This document shows, one piece after another, positions 1 through 11,299 of a stretch of 64,000 bases of DNA. How positions within the stretch are numbered: the first letter of the stretch is position 1; every line of letters begins with the position of its first letter. The notes below the pieces were generated by a model. The model did no database searches. It worked only from the letters and a program-made list of their open reading frames with translations, and was not told where the DNA came from. Source of the DNA: Termitomyces sp. T153 (Eukaryota > Basidiomycota > Agaricomycetes > Agaricales > Lyophyllaceae); contig JACKQL020000009.1 of NCBI GenBank assembly GCA_018296165.2, positions 496,001 to 560,000 of the forward strand, read 5' to 3'. The position numbers and the translations under genes are program-made.

Positions 1-11
1 CTGCCAAGAAC

Positions 12-947
12 CTAATCTTTGTTCTGGGACTTGTTGTGGTCCACTTTGCTGCATGAGGAGCATGTGTGAGGCCAGCCCCAGGGGCATGGGGTGGTCATGC
101 AATGTCCTTCATTGAATTTGTGGCAGGGATTGCTGGGATTGGACATCATGTGGGGGGCTGAGCTCTTAGGCTGTTTCGAGGGTGAGGGTTTGCAGTGGGC
201 ATAAACATGCTTAGAAAGGAGATCACTATCCTGCCGACCCCATTGTGGGTAGTCCCTGGCCACCATCTCAGTGCGACAGCAGTTAAAGAAGACCAAGTGG
301 TATGCATAAACCACTGACCACTTGTACTCAGCAACTAGCTCAAGGAGCTGCTCAATATAGGCCCAGAAGGATTCAGTAGCAGCACAGTCATTTACATGAA
401 ACATGAGAATTTGGAAGTAGGACTGGAGAGGGATGAGGACCAAGAAGGGGGTCTTGTACTCTTTGGCTGCCCAGTTACTTATCTTGAATTGATTAGTCAA
501 GCCATTGAATGTGTATGTGGTTTCCCTGTCGCGGTTGGTGGGGTCAAGCTTATGGAGGTCTGCGGCTTTGAAGTTGTGGGTGATGATCACCACAAGCACC
601 GACGTGTCGGCATCGGGGAAACGGGAGTGAAGGGGGAGGGGAATAGCTGATGATGCACCGTAGGTTCCAACTGCCATGATCGTGGGGACAAACGAGGCGG
701 TAGTTTGCCCAGCTGCTGAGCTGGCAGCGTGAGAAGCGGGGAAGCTTGGTTGGGAGCCGTTTTTCTCGAGAAGTTGATTCATAAGCACGATGATCTGAGT
801 GTGAGAGTTGCGTATCTCAGCTACTTCCTCCGTGGTGAGGGAGGCTGGTTCGGACGAGGCCGGTGGTGGAGTCATGATGCGGGAAGATGTCCTGGTAAAA
901 TGGCCGTCCGGAGCTCTGGGTGGCTGCGAGGCGTTCCTCACTGGCAT
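12..947 (-). CDS. Gag-like ORF of a DIRS-like (tyrosine recombinase) retroelement
   Basis: Open frame of 311 aa from the first ATG at 945-947. The C-terminus carries a Cys/His-rich module: a C-x-K-F-N-x-G-x-C start, then C-P-W-G, H-x-C-x2-C and a final H. This matches the zinc-binding tail of the first ORF found next to DIRS-like RT/recombinase ORFs in Agaricomycetes (family knowledge). The N-terminal third is Ser/Pro/Ala-rich and low complexity; the middle has a conserved-looking hydrophobic block (LLIPLxxYFxIL-like). The RT and recombinase ORFs would lie beyond the left edge, so the element is cut by the window. The ORF has no stops and keeps CpGs, so it is younger than the DIRS relic at 11.3-12.9 kb. 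It likely packages or binds element RNA; that role is inferred. Confidence 0.6.
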   Translation of the reverse strand: MPVRNASQPPRAPDGHFTRTSSRIMTPPPASSEPASLTTEEVAEIRNSHTQIIVLMNQLLEKNGSQPSFPASHAASSAAGQTTASFVPTIMAVGTYGASSAIPLPLHSRFPDADTSVLVVIITHNFKAADLHKLDPTNRDRETTYTFNGLTNQFKISNWAAKEYKTPFLVLIPLQSYFQILMFHVNDCAATESFWAYIEQLLELVAEYKWSVVYAYHLVFFNCCRTEMVARDYPQWGRQDSDLLSKHVYAHCKPSPSKQPKSSAPHMMSNPSNPCHKFNEGHCMTTPCPWGWPHTCSSCSKVDHNKSQNKD

Positions 948-1031
948 ACAAAGCGGGGGACGCGACAAGGATAGATTAGATAGCGATCTAAATCGACGAG
1001 TGACGTAACGATGTCTAATCTATTTCTCGAT

Positions 1032-1129
1032 CTGCGAGCGCAGTGTGAGGATGACTCCGTGTTGGTAAAGGAAGAACTTACCTGCGAGCGCAGTGTGAGG
1101 ACGACGAAGTGTCACGCTGGCGCTCGCAG
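1032..1129. repeat. Direct and inverted short repeats upstream of the DIRS-like gag
   Basis: A 20-bp word (CTGCGAGCGCAGTGTGAGGA) occurs at 1032-1051 and again at 1082-1101, 50 bp apart. Its first ten bases recur inverted at 1120-1129. The word itself contains the near-palindrome CTGCGAGCGCAG. It lies about 85-180 bp upstream of the gag start, where DIRS-type elements carry terminal repeats, so it may mark the 5' terminus. Confidence 0.5.
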
Positions 1130-1901
1130 GAATATATGTAGAATTGGAACAATGAGAATAAAGCAAAAGTGGCCAGTGGCCGGAATGTGATAATGTGACG
1201 GGGTCGGCGTATAGTTCTTCACCCGAATTAACCCCGGGCAACCCCCCTTCACTTTGCCCGATCTATGATCGTGTATCAAGCGTCATGTTATTGGTTGAAC
1301 AGAGTAGTTTCTTCGCACATGGCTTGGTGATATGTAAAGGACGGCGATGATACAAAAGTTGATTAATTCGGCTCGACTTGATTCCACTCGGACAAGTGGC
1401 GGCTTGACAAAATTAAGTATGTAACTTAGGGAATTTGAAGTCTGCGGAGCTGGCGATTCAAAGCAATGGACGCGTGAAGTACCGATCTTTATTGTATGAG
1501 TTTATTTAACTTTGAAAGGACACTTACACTTCCCAAAACCAATTGGAGTCCTGAACTTGAATTACGTCAATGAATTCCAATGAATTCCTACTCTGGATGT
1601 AAGTTCTGCCAGCCGAGGGATATCGTAAGTTGATCTTAGATTTCTAAAGGCTGTCCATGAGTGTATGACTCGGTTTCAAAAGTCATTCAATAGGGCGTCT
1701 CTCGATGTCTCCCCAGTACCTCGCAAGGATATACTCGACCAGTGAGATGGATCTTTTTTGGGAATTCCTGGTACCTTGCATTCTACGAAAAAGCACTTCC
1801 TCGGAGGCTCAGTTGTTTCCAGCTGATTGCAGAAAATTTTTCGCGCCTTCGGAAACCCAAGCCTAATTGATTGAAGTTCCTGTTTAGCTCCACCCTCATT
1901 C
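1130..1901. other. Intergenic stretch, nothing recognised
   Basis: No convincing coding frame or repeat was seen. CpGs are present at normal density, so this looks like ordinary host intergenic DNA or the upstream flank of the MYND gene. Confidence 0.4.
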
Positions 1902-4311
1902 ATGTGCCCGATCGGACAAATAATTTTGGCTGGAGTGGCAAAGACACCTTGTAATTTACATGTGGACTCACCTTTTCTTATGTATCAATTGATATTGACT
2001 ACGAGAGCTTGGGCATTACACATATGCGCTCAGCTTCTAAAGGTTACATCGTTCACGAGGCAACTACCAACTCTTAAAGATAGTAATCTTCCGGCTCCCC
2101 CTCTTCCATCACTGCCTCTCTGTTCCATCCGTGGCTATCTACTGGGACTTATGAGTCCTCTCGGCTCTGGACCAGGTGGAAAGCCTCTCTCTCGACCTCT
2201 ATGCGCGAATATCGTCACTGAGGCGACTCCGCCCTCTCAGCGTACAAAATTTGGAAATCAAATGTGCTCTAAGGTCAGTACACGATACCAGACTCCTACT
2301 TTGTTTCTCAGGAATTGCTTATAGTGTCACCTTGTTCAAGTATGCGAATCATCGTCCATTTTTTCGCTCGACTAGCGCCAATAGCAAACAAGTACTGTTC
2401 GAAGGACTGTCAAATGCAGCATTGGAAGGCACACCGTATCTATTGCAAAGGGCCTTTAATTAGCACTTCGTGGCTTCCGGCTTGGGCTAACCAAAGAAGA
2501 TCTCCGGCATTCATGGACTTGGACTCTCAGGCTGAATCCCCAACGCTCATGCACGAGAGTTTTGGTCTGCCCTTTGCTTACCTTTGGGGGAATCTTCCAG
2601 CTATTGATTGCCTAAATCTTTCCAACAATGAAAGTTCATCCGCAACGACAGACAACTTCAAGATATGTTTCGTTGGTGGGTGGATAACTGATTGCGTTTT
2701 TTGGCGACATGTCTGGATGGTCCTTTTGTTTAGCATCCGGCGATCTCCGTAACCTGCTCAGAACGGTCAACTGTCTTCCTGCAGAATATGATGGCCAATG
2801 TGACATTCTGTTCAACGATTCAAATCCTCTCGTTGTTGGACACAATCTTGTGGTGTTATGGGCTCTTCTCAACCCAGAGCTAGCGGTCGACGACGCGGCA
2901 GAGTTCGCTCTCCATCTTATGTACTCATCAATGCTTACTCCTTCAATGTCGAACTTCCTTTCTCGAAGCCTTGACGTCATAGATGGTCTGTTCGATGACA
3001 ACAATTACTCTATTGGTTTCAATGGGAGAGGTACGCTTAATGTTAGGTTGGCCCATGACGATCTTGATATCACGAAAGAAATGTTACAATCGAAATACGG
3101 TCAATGTGCCGCCATGCATACTTATACAAAGATCATGTGTAGCCCAAAACGTCGTGACTATACTGATAGATACCTCAATTCCTTGGAGCCTGCTCATCGC
3201 CTGTCCTTTACACACTATCGAACTTCAGGTATTCTCGTTCCGTTCTGGCTGGATATAAGCAAATTTGTGGAACCGAATCGGTGAGTGTAATGTCAAGTTA
3301 ACAAAAATAGTACCTTATTTTTGTCAATTGGTTTACTGTAGTTTGATGTTCTCTTCAAGCGGAGACTGGCTTCTTCGTGACAGCGATAGCCCATTGCATG
3401 GCTGGGACATGACCCTTGTTTTTGCGCACGGTGAAAAATGCGGGCTCAATAGAGCCGACTCTTACGGGTGCCTCTTCTTTTATCTTAAAAACGAACTCTC
3501 CAATTTTGCAAAGAGGTTGCGTGATTGCCGGATTGACACCACAATGACGATGTTTGATGCAACAGCGCTTCCAAGTGTTCTTTCTTCATCTTCACTGGAG
3601 CCCTTTTCACCAGGATGTTTTGATCGAATAGAAACGTCGAACGTGGCAGACTATATATCTGCGCCGAGAATCCTTCGTGACTGGGCTCCATTGCTGAATC
3701 GCAGCAATAAGTTTGCGGCAATTGTGATCAATTTTCTGAACTGGCAAAAGTATCATCTTGTCCAGCTTGATGTGAAAGCCGCAGGAAAGCGGGCAATGGA
3801 GAAATATGTTTCCATCATGGTGTGTGGGCTCTCAGTGGTATTTCACGACTGACACAAGGCTTGCTCTCAAGGGTATCAATATGCAAAGTATATTACCTAG
3901 AGAATGGTCGAACTTGGCTTCCCCTGTTATGACACGTTTATACGGAGGATTGTGTGCTTTTGCGGACGATCACGAGCAATTTCAACTATTCCTTCGAGAC
4001 CAGAACATAATGAAGACTGCGACCCTTTGCGGTGTTAGACTGAGGAACACAAATCGAATCCATCCAAAGGTTTGTTGCAAATCGCTATCTTTATATGACT
4101 TTCTGAGATCTCACAGCGAGCCGGGGTGCCATCGGATTCGCCACGATTGACAATACCATCGAAACTCACGAAATTAGAGTTTTATAACACGTGTGAGTAC
4201 TCGCTTGGTGATTTTTCAGTTCTCCCTCCGGTAACCTTGCATCTTATATCAGATTTGATTGGAGGGTCAGAGCCTACGACACGCTTTGTAGAATTTGGGT
4301 TGAGCGGCTAG
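1902..4311 (+). CDS. MYND zinc finger / DUF4470 protein, copy A
   Basis: Multi-exon gene. The second half of a MYND finger (YCSKDC, then QHWKAHRIYC) is coded at about 2389-2450. A conserved linker follows, ending in WGN-PAIDCLNL and FKICF. An intron of about 57 bp begins with GTGGGT near 2675. Next comes the DUF4470-type block SGDLRNLLRTVN..CDILFND..NLVVLWALL (about 2735-2880), then AHRLSFTHYRTSGILVPFWL up to a GTGAGT donor at about 3281. Later exons run through LMFSSSGDWLL and FAKRLRDC to the stop at 4309-4311. The first zinc ligands and the start codon could not be placed, so the 5' end is uncertain. Such proteins are abundant in Agaricomycetes and their function is not known. The next 1.2 kb holds a broken paralogue, and another copy lies at 47.2-49.5 kb. 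Confidence 0.6.
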
Positions 4312-4339
4312 ATTTGTCTCACTACTACTCTTTGCTAGC

Positions 4340-5560
4340 CATAGATCTATGAACGCGACTTTTGTAATCATGCTTCGCGCAATCAAATCTCACCTCACCA
4401 ACCGACAAGTTATCGCGCGAGTTACTCAAATTCTCGGAAGAAGTCCTTTTAAGTCCACCCAATACGTAACTATGGCCTCGAATGAGCGCGACTCTCTTCC
4501 CGTTTTGGTTCCAGTTGGAAGGACAGAGGAGGTCCGTGACTCGACTGCTGGCTTATAACGCGCACTATGTGATGAGAATGGATACTACTCCTGGACCCGG
4601 ACGACGACATAGTTGGAGTTGAGTATGCCCATACTCATCTCATGGTTGGCTCACATTCGTCGACCAGCACTGCGAGCAAAGAAATTACACACCAGGGGGT
4701 TAGAAACGTTCTTGTCCCTTAGTTTGGGGTCTGCCACAGAAAATGGACTTCTCCAAGATGCCCTGTGCAAACCATGACGCAGATCCATGTTCTCATACAA
4801 GAATTGTGTTATGTTCCAAGGTAAGATATATAACGACTCTAGGGCTCAGTGGTAGTACCTGAACTATCTCGCACGGAGCCAGCTCGTCAAGGTACAGTAC
4901 ACTGTAATTTAGATTGTGACCTTACTACCAGAGACCGCATCGGCCAAAGTTTTGAATGTGAGCATCCCATGTTACATTCACGCTGGGAACCGGGCTGGAT
5001 TCAGGAGAAACGTGAGCCTCGCTTCAACATTGCACTTCTGACGACCTTCCTGCATACGATTGTCTGTAACTCAAACATGACGAAACCAAGAGAGATGCTA
5101 CCAATCGCGACTTCGAACTATGCTTTGCGGGTACGTCTAGGTTCTGAGGGTGCGTGCCATTCAATTTTACTGATCGATGTGATATAGCCTCAGGGGGCCT
5201 TCGCAACATCGTTCAGACCTGGCAAGTGTGATATCCTGCTGAACGATGTCGACGCAATATCTTTGTGAATAGAAACCTCGTGATCCTCTACGAACTGCGG
5301 GGATCCCGTCTCAATCGAGCAGTCGGCAGAAATTGCAATTCACTTTATGTCCTCATCTGCACTCCTCCCAGCAATTGCAGCGTATCTTGGAGGGTGCGTC
5401 CGTGTTATTTATGGCGAGGGGACAAATGAAGGGAAGATGCTGTTCGGTGCCCCTTAAGGACGCAAGGACAAGGAGAAATTTATTCGATACAGAGTACAAT
5501 GGCCATGGGACGACTTATATTAATGGAGATGTGTTGTCCTTTGACAACCAGAGCACCTGA
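4340..5560 (+). pseudogene. Broken MYND/DUF4470 copy B
   Basis: Closely parallels the promoter and first half of copy C (about 47095-48330). Shared landmarks are the MASNER start (ATG at 4472), the MPCANHDADPCSH finger start and the CDILLND block. Several frames are broken: the second half of the finger is altered (only remnants of the QRQHW segment remain near 4930-4960), and stops interrupt the 4560-4650 region. Similarity ends at about 5530, before the DUF4470 C-terminal exons, so this is a truncated duplicate. It sits directly behind copy A and tail-to-tail with the NRPS-like gene. Confidence 0.6.
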
Positions 5561-5774
5561 ATTGCCACACCTCAGGCATCTTTTGTCCAAGGTGTTCAAA
5601 AAACTAATATTGATGGCGTTGAACGAATATGTGTACCAAGCTCACTCGTGCACTGCTTCATGAGGATGAGGGGCAGTAGAGCAAGTTCTCATTTCCTGGA
5701 TTTCCTCAACATTCTCCATCTCACAAAGTGCCTCGATCAAGAAACACAGATAATCTCGGCAATCATGATACAAT

Positions 5775-8700
5775 CTATTCTATCGTGCCAATGCTCCTCC
5801 AATATGAAACATATTCCTCGAGGTGCCTTCTATCCAACGCTGTACTTTTCACCATGGTCAGCGAGTCTGACCGCGCAGAGGTCATGCGCAGGATCACAGT
5901 TCCACCGGATATCATCTCAAAGTCCCGCTCCAAGAATGGCAGAATCTTGTACGCCACATTTCGTTTGGGGTCGTCACCGAGATCGCGAACACGGCCAAGC
6001 CATGTCGTGAGGGGTATCAAAGGAAGAGGCTTACCGTGGCATTCACCGAGTATAGCGGAAAAGTTACTCATGACTCCCTGCCATGATTGTCGTGAAGGAT
6101 TCTCCATATGATAAAATGGTTTCAATCCTTTTGAGAATAATAGTTCCATGAGAATGTTACTCGCACGATTGACGGGTAACCAGGAGAGCGACTGCATGAA
6201 ATTGAGCTCTAAGCACAGTTTTCAAAACAGAGTAGAGTAACTTACGCCTTCGAGCGCTGGGAGCGCGCCCAACTGTTGAGAAGTGCGAACAATAATAGGG
6301 AAATGTTCAGATTCATTCCAGGCTCCGGAACCTTCGGGCCCGGTCATTTGTCCAATGCGAACACTACATCCCTGCATCAACGGTTCGTCGATGCCGGAAG
6401 AATCACCATACAGCTCCGAAGCGCTCGAGAGTAAACGTTCGCAGACCCACTTGGCTTCAGAGTATCCGAACTCGGCACTATTGACTGCATCAAGGAGCCT
6501 TTCAGGCACCTCGTACGGTCCCTGCGTGTGGAGCGACGGAAACCGACCAGCTACGGCAATAGATGAAGTAAATAGGATACGGGTTGGTGCGGACCCGACA
6601 GCACGTCGACCGGCGCTGAGTAGGGCTAGACGCACGAGATTTGATAGTGCACAAATGTGAGGTTCAAAGGAAGCGAGACTGCGGTTGAAGTTTACGGGCC
6701 ATGCATTATGGATGATATGCGTGGCGCAGAGCAACTGGAAATGACAAGATGGGATGAGCTCAGTACTTGATTCCTACTATCCTAGGTATCACGTACCTCT
6801 GAGAAATGATTCTCATCAAGTCCGAAATCATATCTACTCAGGTCCGCCCCGTGGAGTACGACTTTGTCCCACGCTTGATTTGACATGCATGCGCCACGCT
6901 TTGACATGAGGTCCATTTGCCGCTGGCGTGGTGACGTAGTACCTGTGTGAACGCGATTGAGACAGATAACTTTTGAAATATAAGGATTGTTTGCTAGGCG
7001 TGCGAGGAGGAAACACCCGAGGCTCCCAGTGGACCCGGTCAGTACGACAACTTTCTTTTGTCCGGCCGCCGGTCGACGTTTCAATCGTAAAGTGTGCGCG
7101 TGTGCCGCAAGGCTCTCGAAGCTGCGTAACACGTCGTAATACTTCTCGAACATGTCCTCCATTGCCCGAATGCGACGCTCCTCCTTGGTCTCACGAATCC
7201 CGTACTCGTCCTGCGATCCCGACATGAGGTGTGCAATGGCAAGGTATAACTTCTCAATGGAAGAATTCTGGAAGCAGAAATCTATCTCTATGTTTTCAAT
7301 GGGAATGGGAAGGTCAGGTGTGACGCGGAGTCCGTTCAAGATAGCACGTCGAAGTCGGCTAGCCTGTAAGCTGTCCATACCAGCTTCGAATAGGTCCATC
7401 AAATCAGTAATGTCATCATTGCAGGCGATACCGTGTACGAGGACACGAATAGAATCAAGCAGTGCGCAGCCACCGTCGTAGAGCGAAGGGAAGGGCAAGG
7501 CATTCTGCATGTCAACTTTCTCATAACATGATTTTATTTCCTTGTCAAATGCGGCGAGGATAGACTTGCGTGCCAGACTACCTTTGTCAGTACGGATAAA
7601 TGGCTTTGTCGTTTCCCGAGTCAATACCACCATCTCGTTTGAAATCTTGCCGTGCTTATCGGTGAACGAGTTACCTCGTTCAAGGTATGTTTGTATAGAG
7701 CTGAGGATGACGGCACGGGTCTCTGGTTGATCAATGTCGGCAGAGTCAAAGCTATTAGCAGAAAGCTCAACCAGAAGTCCAAGGCAGGCTTGGCCGGCAC
7801 CAAAAGCCAAAACATCCTTGATGTCAGGATGTTCCATAACTTTCTGCTCGAGATTAGTAGGGCGTACTTTCTCTCCGGTAGAGAGAACGAGTAGGTCATC
7901 AGCACGGCCCATGATCCTGTATTGTGTACTATCATGGGGGTTTACGACGAGAAGATCCTGGACTTCATAAGGCTTGGACCAGCCAGGCGGGTACCCGACC
8001 AATCGGTGAGATTGACTTCCATCATCGAGCGGCATAATCGTAATTCTTGTATCCGTCCGCGGCTTCACGTAATGCCAGTCATACCCGCCAATGATTCTCT
8101 CGATGGGAACAATTGGACCGAGTTCTGTGCAACCTGAGAGATGCAAGGACGATCAGAACATGGAATATGCATGCGATGATGAGACTGACCCCAGTGATTC
8201 AGAAGCTTGACCCCCGCCGATGAAACTTTAACGCCGGAGCTTTCCTTCATGGGAGCTCCCCCAGTTACGACAATTTCCAAGTTTTTCAAAGTTTCGAGTC
8301 CCAGGCCACCTGGCAAACTTATTATTTCTTCGAGAATGGAGGGAACCGTAAACAAGTACTGTGCCCCATTTGTTTCAATAGCCTGCAATACCGTTTTTCC
8401 TGTCGGAATTACGGACGCCGGTGGCAAGATGAAGGGCATTCCGATCGAAAGCGATAGATGGAGGGCAAGGAAACCAAAGCCCTAAGGTGTGTTAAAACAC
8501 AGGATCGAGATGGCAGTGTCCACACCTACATGGTACAGGGGTAATGTGGATACTACATATTGGAAAGGCTCCTGCTGTTCGGGAAGACGGTGGCAAGTAG
8601 CAAACATGAGAGGGTAGGTTTGTCCATGATAGATAGGCTTTGGTAGCCCTGTCGTTCCCGAGGAGTGCATGATGAGAGCGTCCAGGTCATCGCGCTTCCA

Positions 8701-9355
8701 ACTTGTGTACATAGAAGGTATCTGGATAATGCTCCTGTCGTGGTCAGGAGTCAGGAGGTCATCGTACCCAAGAGCGTGGACGAAGGTCGGAACAGGAAGA
8801 CCGCCTTCTGATTTAAGTATAACAAGAGCATCTCTTAAAGATTTGGCGACATGAGAACTGATCAAGACGCATGAAGGCGATGTCTCTTTCAACAAATGAG
8901 CGATTGCAAGTGGGGTCAACCGCGCAGAAAGTAAAAGGACCTATATGAAAACCACGTCAGAGTAGGTATAAGCTCAGCCATAAGCTTCAGCAATTCCTCA
9001 CTGGTGTCCCAATCCGTAACAATGCTGTCATATAAACGAAAATACCGATGTCGCTTCCGAGGAGGATCGCTACTGGTGCAGGTCTTTGATCGCGGCCTGT
9101 GCGTCCAGTTGTACATCCACTGCTGACCAACCAGCATGACGCATACTCGACTGCTGCCCTAAGCTGTAAGAATGTAATCTGACAAGGTGAATTGTCACCA
9201 GAGCGAGTCTGGATGCCAAAGATGTGGTTGGGATTATTCGAGGCAGCGAACTCTACAAGCTCGGGGACAGAATTGACACCGATGGGATGGTCCGGGCCAT
9301 ACCCAAGATTTATGTGTGGACGAATGAAAGTACCGCCTGGAAGTGTCGGAAACAT
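5775..9355 (-). CDS. NRPS-like carboxylate reductase (A-T-R), six exons
   Basis: Exons 9355-9002, 8940-8530, 8481-8190, 8133-6797, 6734-6246 and 6191-5775 give a continuous 1099-aa frame. The introns are 61, 48, 56, 62 and 54 bp. The adenylation domain shows HSSGTTGLPKP (residues ~210-220), HWGCTELG at a splice junction (~351-357) and YRIMGRADD (~424-432). The thiolation domain has GMDSL with the phosphopantetheine serine near residue 607. The reductase domain has TGSTGSLG for NADPH (~718-725), HIIHNAWPVNFN (~804) and the catalytic Y-SEA-K (889/893). Family role: activates a carboxylic acid with ATP, tethers it as a thioester and releases it reductively as an aldehyde or alcohol. The 48-bp intron (8482-8529) removes an apparent in-frame TAG. 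No tailoring genes adjoin it and the substrate cannot be read from sequence. Confidence 0.85.
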
Positions 9356-10851
9356 TGAGAGTGTGTGGTCACGAACACTCGGATGGAGAAGAAGGGCAGT
9401 CCTTCCGGATAGCTAGCTGCGTTTAAATGGCATGTCAGCCGCGTCGGTTTGCCATCCACAGGAACCAACTGTACGCAAAGGCATGTATTACTATAAATTC
9501 AGGGTAGGAGATCGAATCTGTCGGATCGAAAGTGATTTCTGCAATCGCTTCGTTTGAGTTCAGCGTGGAGTGAAGAGGGACGGAGTTGCGCCTTGTTTGG
9601 TAATAAAAATATGCATTTCAAATCCCGCTCACGGATGAACCCAAACACAAACAGGACTCTGGTCCGGTTGAAAGTCCACTGAAATTCCGTTGCAAATCCG
9701 TTGCAAGGGTATGTTGTGGAAATTTTGAGTTTCGGTCGCCTCCGGACTTGATAATCATTTCTTCATGTCGACTCTTGGCGTGACGGCGAAGCTGCATATT
9801 GATTGGTTGATGCAGAGGTTGACGAGACGAAGACACTTCTGTCTTAACGGGTTTATCCTTGAACGTTTGAACCCTTACTTAAGTCTGGCCGAATTTATGT
9901 GACTTGTATCTCCGATACTCTTGACTTCCTAGCATTAGAAATATGGCAACGCAGATGATGATCAACCTCTCTCCAGACAGAGATTATGCTACTGCTATAA
10001 GATCCGGGTGTCCTACACGGTGATTCTGCACCACACTTACGTAGTTGTATCAGTTTGGATAGGTCTGCCCAAATGCTCAACCTCATGTTCTAGCTTACCT
10101 GAGCAATCGCATAAATAAATTTCTTTGGAAAAGTTGCAATGATACTACATATGCGATTGTGTGGACAGGGTTATTATGTTATTCTTGTTGACATAAGATT
10201 CGGTTGTCCGACAGCAAGAACTGGATAAAGAGAGAATTCTAACACTTATGGAGTTCCTGAACGCATTTTTGACTTAAAAGATCTCTTTGATTTCAGCTTC
10301 ACGGAGGCAGTAAGTATGTACATACTGAAATCTCACGGCGGCCCTCAGGATGCAGGCAAGTGAGGGTTGGTTCCTATTTACAACACATCTTTATCTATCT
10401 CCATATTTCTGATTACATATATTGATTATGTCACAAGTGTCTGTTAAGACATTTCAGAGGGACGTGATAAGTATATGTTTGAGTACTTTATGTTAAAACT
10501 ATCAGAAGCCACGGTTAAAAGTGGTAGCAGTAATAGGGGTGCTCAATTATTCCCTCGATTCTTTCAGTTCACATTTTTTGATGCCGCCGGACATCCAGAA
10601 ATTTCCGTGAACTTGTGAACAAAGGATTGAGGGTACTGCTTCTGTCATAATGATGCATTATGTCGTGTAAATAGACAGCAAATTGAACCGAGAACTTTTT
10701 GATTATAGAAATTTAGACATAACCAGAATACCCACTGGGCTAAACCTGATGCTAGCAGAATGATATAACATCCCCTGTCATGGGTAATTACAGGACTGCT
10801 TGTTACATTGATCACCTGTGATAATGTCAACAGCATCAAATGATACCGGTC
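9356..10851. other. Long intergenic region
   Basis: No supported gene. CpG content falls steadily after about 10.1 kb, marking the edge of the transposon-rich block. The first 300 bp upstream of 9355 probably holds the promoter of the NRPS-like gene, but no specific element stands out. Confidence 0.4.
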
Positions 10852-11257
10852 GGTTGGGAGCTCTCCAAGCTTGTCTCAGATGCAGAATCTATTGTATCCT
10901 CATGCTAAGACAGGTGTGGAGGGTGGGTAGCAGTGAGATATGTATGGTAGTTAAGTTGTTAATTAGCTAGAGAGTGATCTATGAGATGGTTTTCTGATAA
11001 TGTGAATTTTAACTCACTTAGAGAGCAATCTATGCGATGGTTTGTCCCTAAGGATAGGATATTTTGATTGCTCTCTAGGTGGGGGGCACGTGTGTCACGC
11101 GACTTGACGTGCACATCGGTTCAAGTGCAAGTACTTCAAACACGACCAATGAGCGCTTCTTGCTGGTCTGAGGTATCTAAAAAGAATACTGGGTGGTTGG
11201 GAGGGCTCTTCAAGCATGCCCCAGATGCAAAATATATTGTATCCTTGTGCTAAGACA
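10852..11257. repeat. Pair of diverged ~62-bp direct repeats
   Basis: A block at about 10852-10914 (GGTTGGGAGCTCTCCAAGC... to GCTAAGACA) recurs at about 11194-11257 with roughly 80% identity by eye. Between them, AGAGTGATCTATGAGATGG (10971) is echoed by AGAGAGCAATCTATGCGATGG (11021). These could be the ends of a small non-autonomous element of about 340 bp, but no target duplication was seen. Confidence 0.4.
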
Positions 11258-11299
11258 CTATCTCTTATAAAGAGACTCTAGCCAGTGAGCTTGTGATTT

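Noticed and set aside
8482..8484. NRPS-like gene called a pseudogene because of an in-frame TAG
   Set aside because: The stop lies at the end of a good 48-bp GT..AG intron in phase 0, and removing it restores a family-like junction.
5775..9355. A secondary-metabolite gene cluster around the NRPS-like reductase
   Set aside because: No P450, methyltransferase, transporter or regulator adjoins it; the flavin reductase is 40 kb away across transposons.
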